Origin: Cristatella mucedo
Lineage: Eukaryota; Bryozoa; Phylactolaemata; Cristatellidae
Length of the DNA stretch: 64,000 nucleotides
Direction of reading: 5' to 3'
NCBI GenBank assembly: GCA_009760855.2
Contig: WPIO01000004.1
Location: 5,225,001 to 5,289,000 of the forward strand
How positions within the stretch are numbered: position 1 is the stretch's first letter; the number at the start of each line of letters is the position of its first letter. The translations under genes were made by a program, and so were the position numbers. Of this stretch, positions 1 through 64,000 are shown in pieces. The notes under the pieces are model-generated. The model saw only the letters and a list, made by a program, of their open reading frames with translations, did not search any database and was not told the DNA's origin.

Positions 1-640
1 TAGTTCCTTAAAAGAGCCTGATCCACCTGCTCGTAGTTTCAGCCTTGTGATTGCGTAGAAAGCCGTAAATCACTTTAAAGAAACTATTCTAAGCTGCTTT
101 TTCTGTCCTGCTTAGTTTCTAGGCAAATTCGGCACATTCTATGATCATCTTTATCTGGGATCCTAGGAGTTTCGCTGCTGGAAACTTTTCCTGCGATAGC
201 TATGGACAGACATGGTGGTACAATTGAAGGCTGCCGACTCATTGTCTTGAGCCGTGATGGATTGCTTGATGTGGCCGAACTTGATCTGCAGTAGTGGCAG
301 AAGCATCTCCCGAGGGTCTACTACCTGCTGCCACTTGTTTTTCTTCCCTGCAGAGACCTCGATCTGCTGGGGCTCCATTCGTTTGTGATTATACGCCATT
401 TTGCCTTAGTGTCGAGGCAAAGAAAACAAGGAAACTTAGCGAGATCTCGTTGGAAACCCATCAGAAATGAAAACATCAATGACCTCAACCATAGTTGCCT
501 TACTTCCAAGGCACTCTGAAAAGTCTCGACATTCGTATAGCCAGCCCTCTTTGAGGTGCACACAGTAAGTAAACCATAAGAAGAGACCGGTAATTGTTCC
601 CATTAGGAAGTAGCACGGCATTAAGGCTCCGAGATAAACT
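1..640 (-). mobile_element. dispersed repeat R1, transposon-type ORF remnant (copy 1)
   Basis: Similar over several hundred bases to 25690-26240 on the same strand. Minus-strand frames hold pieces that look protein-coding: KFPCFLCLDTKAKWRI and VDPREMLLPLLQIKFGHIKQ. These resemble a recurrent invertebrate repeat-encoded family with a FCCFLC-type motif followed by a VxPxKxLLPPLHIKLG-type motif. The frames are broken by stops and shifts, so this is a dead copy. The family name is uncertain. Confidence 0.4.
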
Positions 641-824
641 ATAAATAGGTGTCATTCATTCGGGTTACCGATGATTTCTGTAGTCACAAATAACCTGGCC
701 ACATTTGGAGAAGTGCAACCTATCTTGCCAGCAGGGCAGCAGCAAGCAAAGCTGGCTCTAGCTGGCGATGCACCACTTCACTGGCCGGATTGTACACTTG
801 ACTTCATATATGGATTTGATAAAT

Positions 825-920
825 ATAATTAATTTGTATAGCACCACGAGAACTTATGTAAATAGGCGCTTCACATGTGCCACGAGGCTCGAGCACACGA
901 CCTCGGTTATCAAATACATA
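825..920 (-). mobile_element. SINE-B fragment
   Basis: Reverse-complement SINE-B: read on the minus strand it has a B-box-like GAGGTCGTGTGCTCGAGC, then the CACATGTGAAGCGCC tail. It adjoins a plus-strand LINE-A fragment. Confidence 0.55.
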
Positions 921-1425
921 CTTCATTCTATGGCTCCAGCCTATCTTTCAGATATACTACCCCATCAGGCAAAGCATCGTACCACTCGCTTTTCGGAATC
1001 CAACAGTCTAGGAATACCTCGTACAAACCTTAAATCCTTTGGAGACCGTGCATTTAGCTCGTATGCTCCCACAGCCTGGAACTCCCTCCCGACCTGCATC
1101 AGAACATCCCCTGACCTGACCACATTTAAAAGAAACTTAAAAACATACCTATTTAGGACAGCATTTAGTGGGTCCTTGTGACTCGTCCTCGATGTGCTTA
1201 TGCGTGCTGACACTGTTCATGCTGCCACTAACCACATTTGCATGCTGACCCAGTGCATGTAACCCCTAACCATGTTATTCATTTTGTTTGTTTTTTCAAG
1301 CATGATTTTACTTACTATTCTATTGCGTATCACTTTGCAGCAAATGTAAAGCGCCTAGAAAGAGATTAAGTTCTCTGAGGGCGCTTTATCAAGTGCAATA
1401 TTATTATTATTATTATTACATCCAC
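910..1425 (+). mobile_element. LINE-A 3' fragment
   Basis: Encodes the C-terminal end of a CR1/L2-like reverse transcriptase ORF (APAYLSDILPHQAKHRT, SFGDRAFSSYAPTAWNSLP), then an untranslated tail ending GCGCTTTATCAAGTG plus ATTATT repeats. 5' truncated, as is typical for LINE copies. It lies beyond the 3' end of the SVEP1-like gene. Confidence 0.8.
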
Positions 1426-1728
1426 CTTGACGGCAGTCTTTAAGGGCAAGCACCTTACACACTAGGCTAAACCAGAGCGACAGTAGACATCTATGCCTAC
1501 GATCGATGCCTGAAGCTCCCTGCTACAAGCAGCTGCTGCACGCTGTCGGTAGTTGCTGCTGCGGAAAAGACGCTATGGCAGACGCACGGATGCAGTGTGG
1601 CTTTGTCAGTTTGCACCCGAATAACTCGTCACAATATCCCACATAGCCCTGCACTGCAGGCCCCCACTAGACGGAGCAACCGATCGCTGGCTTTCAAAGA
1701 GAAAGCAGCCTCGAGACACTTGCCTCAT

Positions 1729-1734
1729 TTTATT
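1729..1734 (-). terminator. candidate poly(A) signal AATAAA
   Basis: AATAAA on the minus strand about 465 bases downstream of the stop at 2199, giving a 3' UTR of normal length. It is the first canonical hexamer I noticed downstream of the stop. No transcript evidence is available. Confidence 0.5.
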
Positions 1735-2198
1735 TCATTGTGAATATAGGAACAGCGACGACTGGCAGCAGCAGCAGCGATGGCTGGCCCGCTGCACGAG
1801 CCGTCGAGTTGCAATCGCTGTGCCATGTGCCGGCACCGGGGGGGGGGGAGGGGGCAAACCGCACGATGGCTTGCACGAGACCGCTCTGCTACGCAGTGGC
1901 GATCGCTGTGCAAATGAGTCAGCCATGCGGCTTCACTCCACCAGCTGGCTTAGCCGAAGCGGAGCAGAGCCGCCTGTGCAGCAGTGCTGCATCGACGCCT
2001 GTTCTTACCAAGGAATTCATTTAAGCCTCGGACGCCGCTGCCATGCCAACTTCCTTTTCTCTTCTCTTTCTTCCGGCTGCAGTAGCCGATCGGTGAAATC
2101 GGGCTGTGCAGCGATTGCTGGTCTGCCGGCAGGCACCAGACCGTCGGCTGAATTTCCACCTCGACTAACGAGGTAACTGGTCCACCCCCGCTTCGTTG

Positions 2199-61939
<59,741 letters not shown>

Positions 61940-62154
61940 GTCTTCCGCTGGCGAATAGTCTTCGAAGAAATGCTTCGCTCTAAAATGCTCTAAAATCGCC
62001 CGAATGCTTCGCTCTACCCTGTCCCGAGCTTGAACGCACGCATTGCAACCGTTTGCTCAGCAAAGGTTTGGGCAAACGTTATCCTTTGTGGCGAAAGTCG
62101 GGAGCGGGCAAGTGTTCCTATTCCAGCTAAAGCAGCATTGGCCGTATGCTTGCT

Positions 62155-62325
62155 GGGCCCTGATAGCCCAGCAGGTAAGGTGCTCGCTCTTCACGATCGA
62201 GGTCGAGGGTTTCAATCCCGCAGAAGGCGATACTTTACTGCCAACTGCAAGCGGTGGCGATAGCCGTTTAGGCTCTTCTGCCGCTATACAAATGACGCTG
62301 TTGAATCAGCTAGTAAATACTTTTA
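62155..62325 (+). mobile_element. SINE-A copy
   Basis: CTGATAGCCCAGCAGGTAAG, GTGCTCGCTCTTCACGATC, GTCGAGGGTTTCAATCCCGC (B-box region), body GCCAACTGCAAGCGGTGGCG, end GCTGTTGAATCAGCTAGTA. Full length; upstream of the gene. Confidence 0.75.
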
Positions 62326-62969
62326 AGCAGCGGCGGCACTGGATATTCCTGTTTGGCAAGGCGATATCGCCAATAACGTCCTCTTGTCTACAGATATAAC
62401 CCTACAAGGTCGCATGGATATGCGCGTGCAGCCGCAGAAGGCTACTAAACGAGGTCGAGAGAAACAGACCGAAGTAAAGTGAGGTTTAGCAGTATGGGCA
62501 AATTGCTTAACCAACAAACGCAGCCGGCGAACGACGTTCAAATGGTAACTTAAAGCAACGCGACCATTCGTCGCCATCGGCGTAGCAACGAAGAGCGAGG
62601 GGAGTGCTGCTACGCCTGAAGGATCCGTATGCGTGTATATAAATGTGTTCGCTCATGTAGTTGACGCCCAGACCTGCACAGCGGCTTCAGCAGGGAGTGC
62701 AGTTCGAGTGCCCGGATGGTGCGGCATGAGCCTCATCTACCTCTATAGCAGTCCAGTTTCTGGAGGGAGCACCTTGCTCCCCGAATGCTGCCATTTATTT
62801 CCCAGAGTGCTTCCATTTCCTCTCCTCCGTCGTAGTAGTGCCCAACGCTTGCTCCCCCCTTCCCACCCACCCTCACTCGCACTTCCGTAGGAATCTCAGG
62901 TTGGGTGAGGCTTCGCCTTCGAGCTCGGCCCCTACTCGGCTACCTTAGCGGTAGCGAAGATACCTCTTC

Positions 62970-63150
<181 letters not shown>

Positions 63151-64000
63151 TATATAGCGAAGAGATACCGGCTGGTGCATGCACATATCACCTGCTGGCG
63201 GGACGAGGGGAAAGTGAAGCTGTGTGCTCGCGAGCACGCGAAAGCGAGCGAGAGATAGTGAAGGGGCACATCCTACGCACGATGCATCGGATCGAGTAAA
63301 CTCGCGTAGAACGCCAAACGCTTCCTGCCGCTATGCGTCGCCATTGCACAGCCGCGTACTCGTGCAATGAAGGCGCCGCTCAGAGGCCCGCAAATCATTC
63401 GCCAGCTTCGAGATCTATTTAAGGCTGCCTAATACTTGTCAGTCGAGGCGAAGCGTCAGGAAACTGCAAGGGTTAGACAGCTGGCATTCAAACCGTCTGG
63501 TGCTGAGCTACACGGACGGCACCAGCAGACGGCAGTGGCCTGGCGGAGCATCGCTAACTTCAGGTCTGGTCTGGCTGGAGGCTCCGGTTCGGCGATCGCC
63601 TAAGCCAACCTCTCGTATAGTGCTTTTTTTAGTGCTTTTGCTTCCTCGGGGCACGAAAAAGCCCACGACAGTGTGTATGAGAAGCTGGATAATGGCAGTG
63701 CAACTTATTGACACGGAGCTGTCTGCCTGTTTGAGTTTAAGATACCTGTATCAACGTTAGAGTGGGGTATCTAGGGTCGACGAATACAGGCATATACTTT
63801 GCCGATACTTTGGCAACCCATTCCATTCAAGGATTACCAAGACGCCCCGCCCCGCCCCATACGTCAGTGCGTCGGCTGAGCTCCACACGTCTGGCAGACT
63901 TCGGCAAAGTACGTGCGTACGTTTGAGAATGCGGCGAGCGAATTCAGCCAGATTACAACTGATATTCATTGTTCGCGGTTCGTGAATTGTATCGGCTTGG

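Overview
This is eukaryotic, animal-type DNA: very long introns, GT-AG splice sites, many non-LTR retrotransposon and tRNA-derived SINE copies, long microsatellites, and extracellular-matrix domains (sushi/CCP, EGF, HYR, pentraxin, vWA). An invertebrate metazoan, perhaps an early-branching one, fits best. The species cannot be read from the window.

The whole window is essentially one gene on the minus strand: a SVEP1-like (polydom-like) secreted multidomain adhesion protein. I could chain 36 coding exons from about 61.9 kb down to a stop codon at 2199, with a candidate poly(A) signal at 1734-1729. Every junction keeps the reading frame, and the model predicts about 3,508 residues. The order is: N-terminus and vWA half-domain (61.94-61.09 kb), cysteine-rich EGF-like (58.9 kb), ephrin-receptor-like plus sushi (57.0 kb), two sushi (56.4-56.1 kb), two HYR (55.8-55.3 kb), a divergent sushi (54.3 kb), a linker (49.7 and 43.9-43.6 kb), GCC2/GCC3 ephrin-receptor-like repeats (43.5-40.4 kb), six EGF (34.6-30.8 kb), pentraxin (24.7-23.6 kb), then 31 consecutive sushi domains (23.1-2.2 kb), some in single-domain exons, some split by introns, and some packed into two giant exons (13662-15153 and 6042-7362). 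This is the vertebrate SVEP1 domain order, except that the chain ends in a sushi domain with no C-terminal EGF repeats. The two most 5' exons are the least certain part.

The introns hold the mobile DNA. LINE-A (CR1/L2-like, ending in GCGCTTTATCAAGTG plus ATT repeats) occurs as one 1.3 kb copy at 10.3-11.7 kb and many 3' fragments. LINE-B (Jockey/CR1-like RT, ending in ATTAC repeats) has a 2.3 kb copy at 44.2-46.6 kb and a probable 5'-inverted copy at 16.0-16.5 kb. Two tRNA-derived SINE families are present, and SINE-B shares its 3' tail with LINE-A. A near-perfect inverted repeat with about 715 bp arms lies at 50063-52390, and a foldback element with G-rich ends at 19.49-20.02 kb. Long microsatellites include (GGA)n of about 400 bp, (AG)n/(ACAG)n, (CAG)33 and (AT)n. 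No independent second gene is supported on either strand; plus-strand open frames opposite the exons are shadows.
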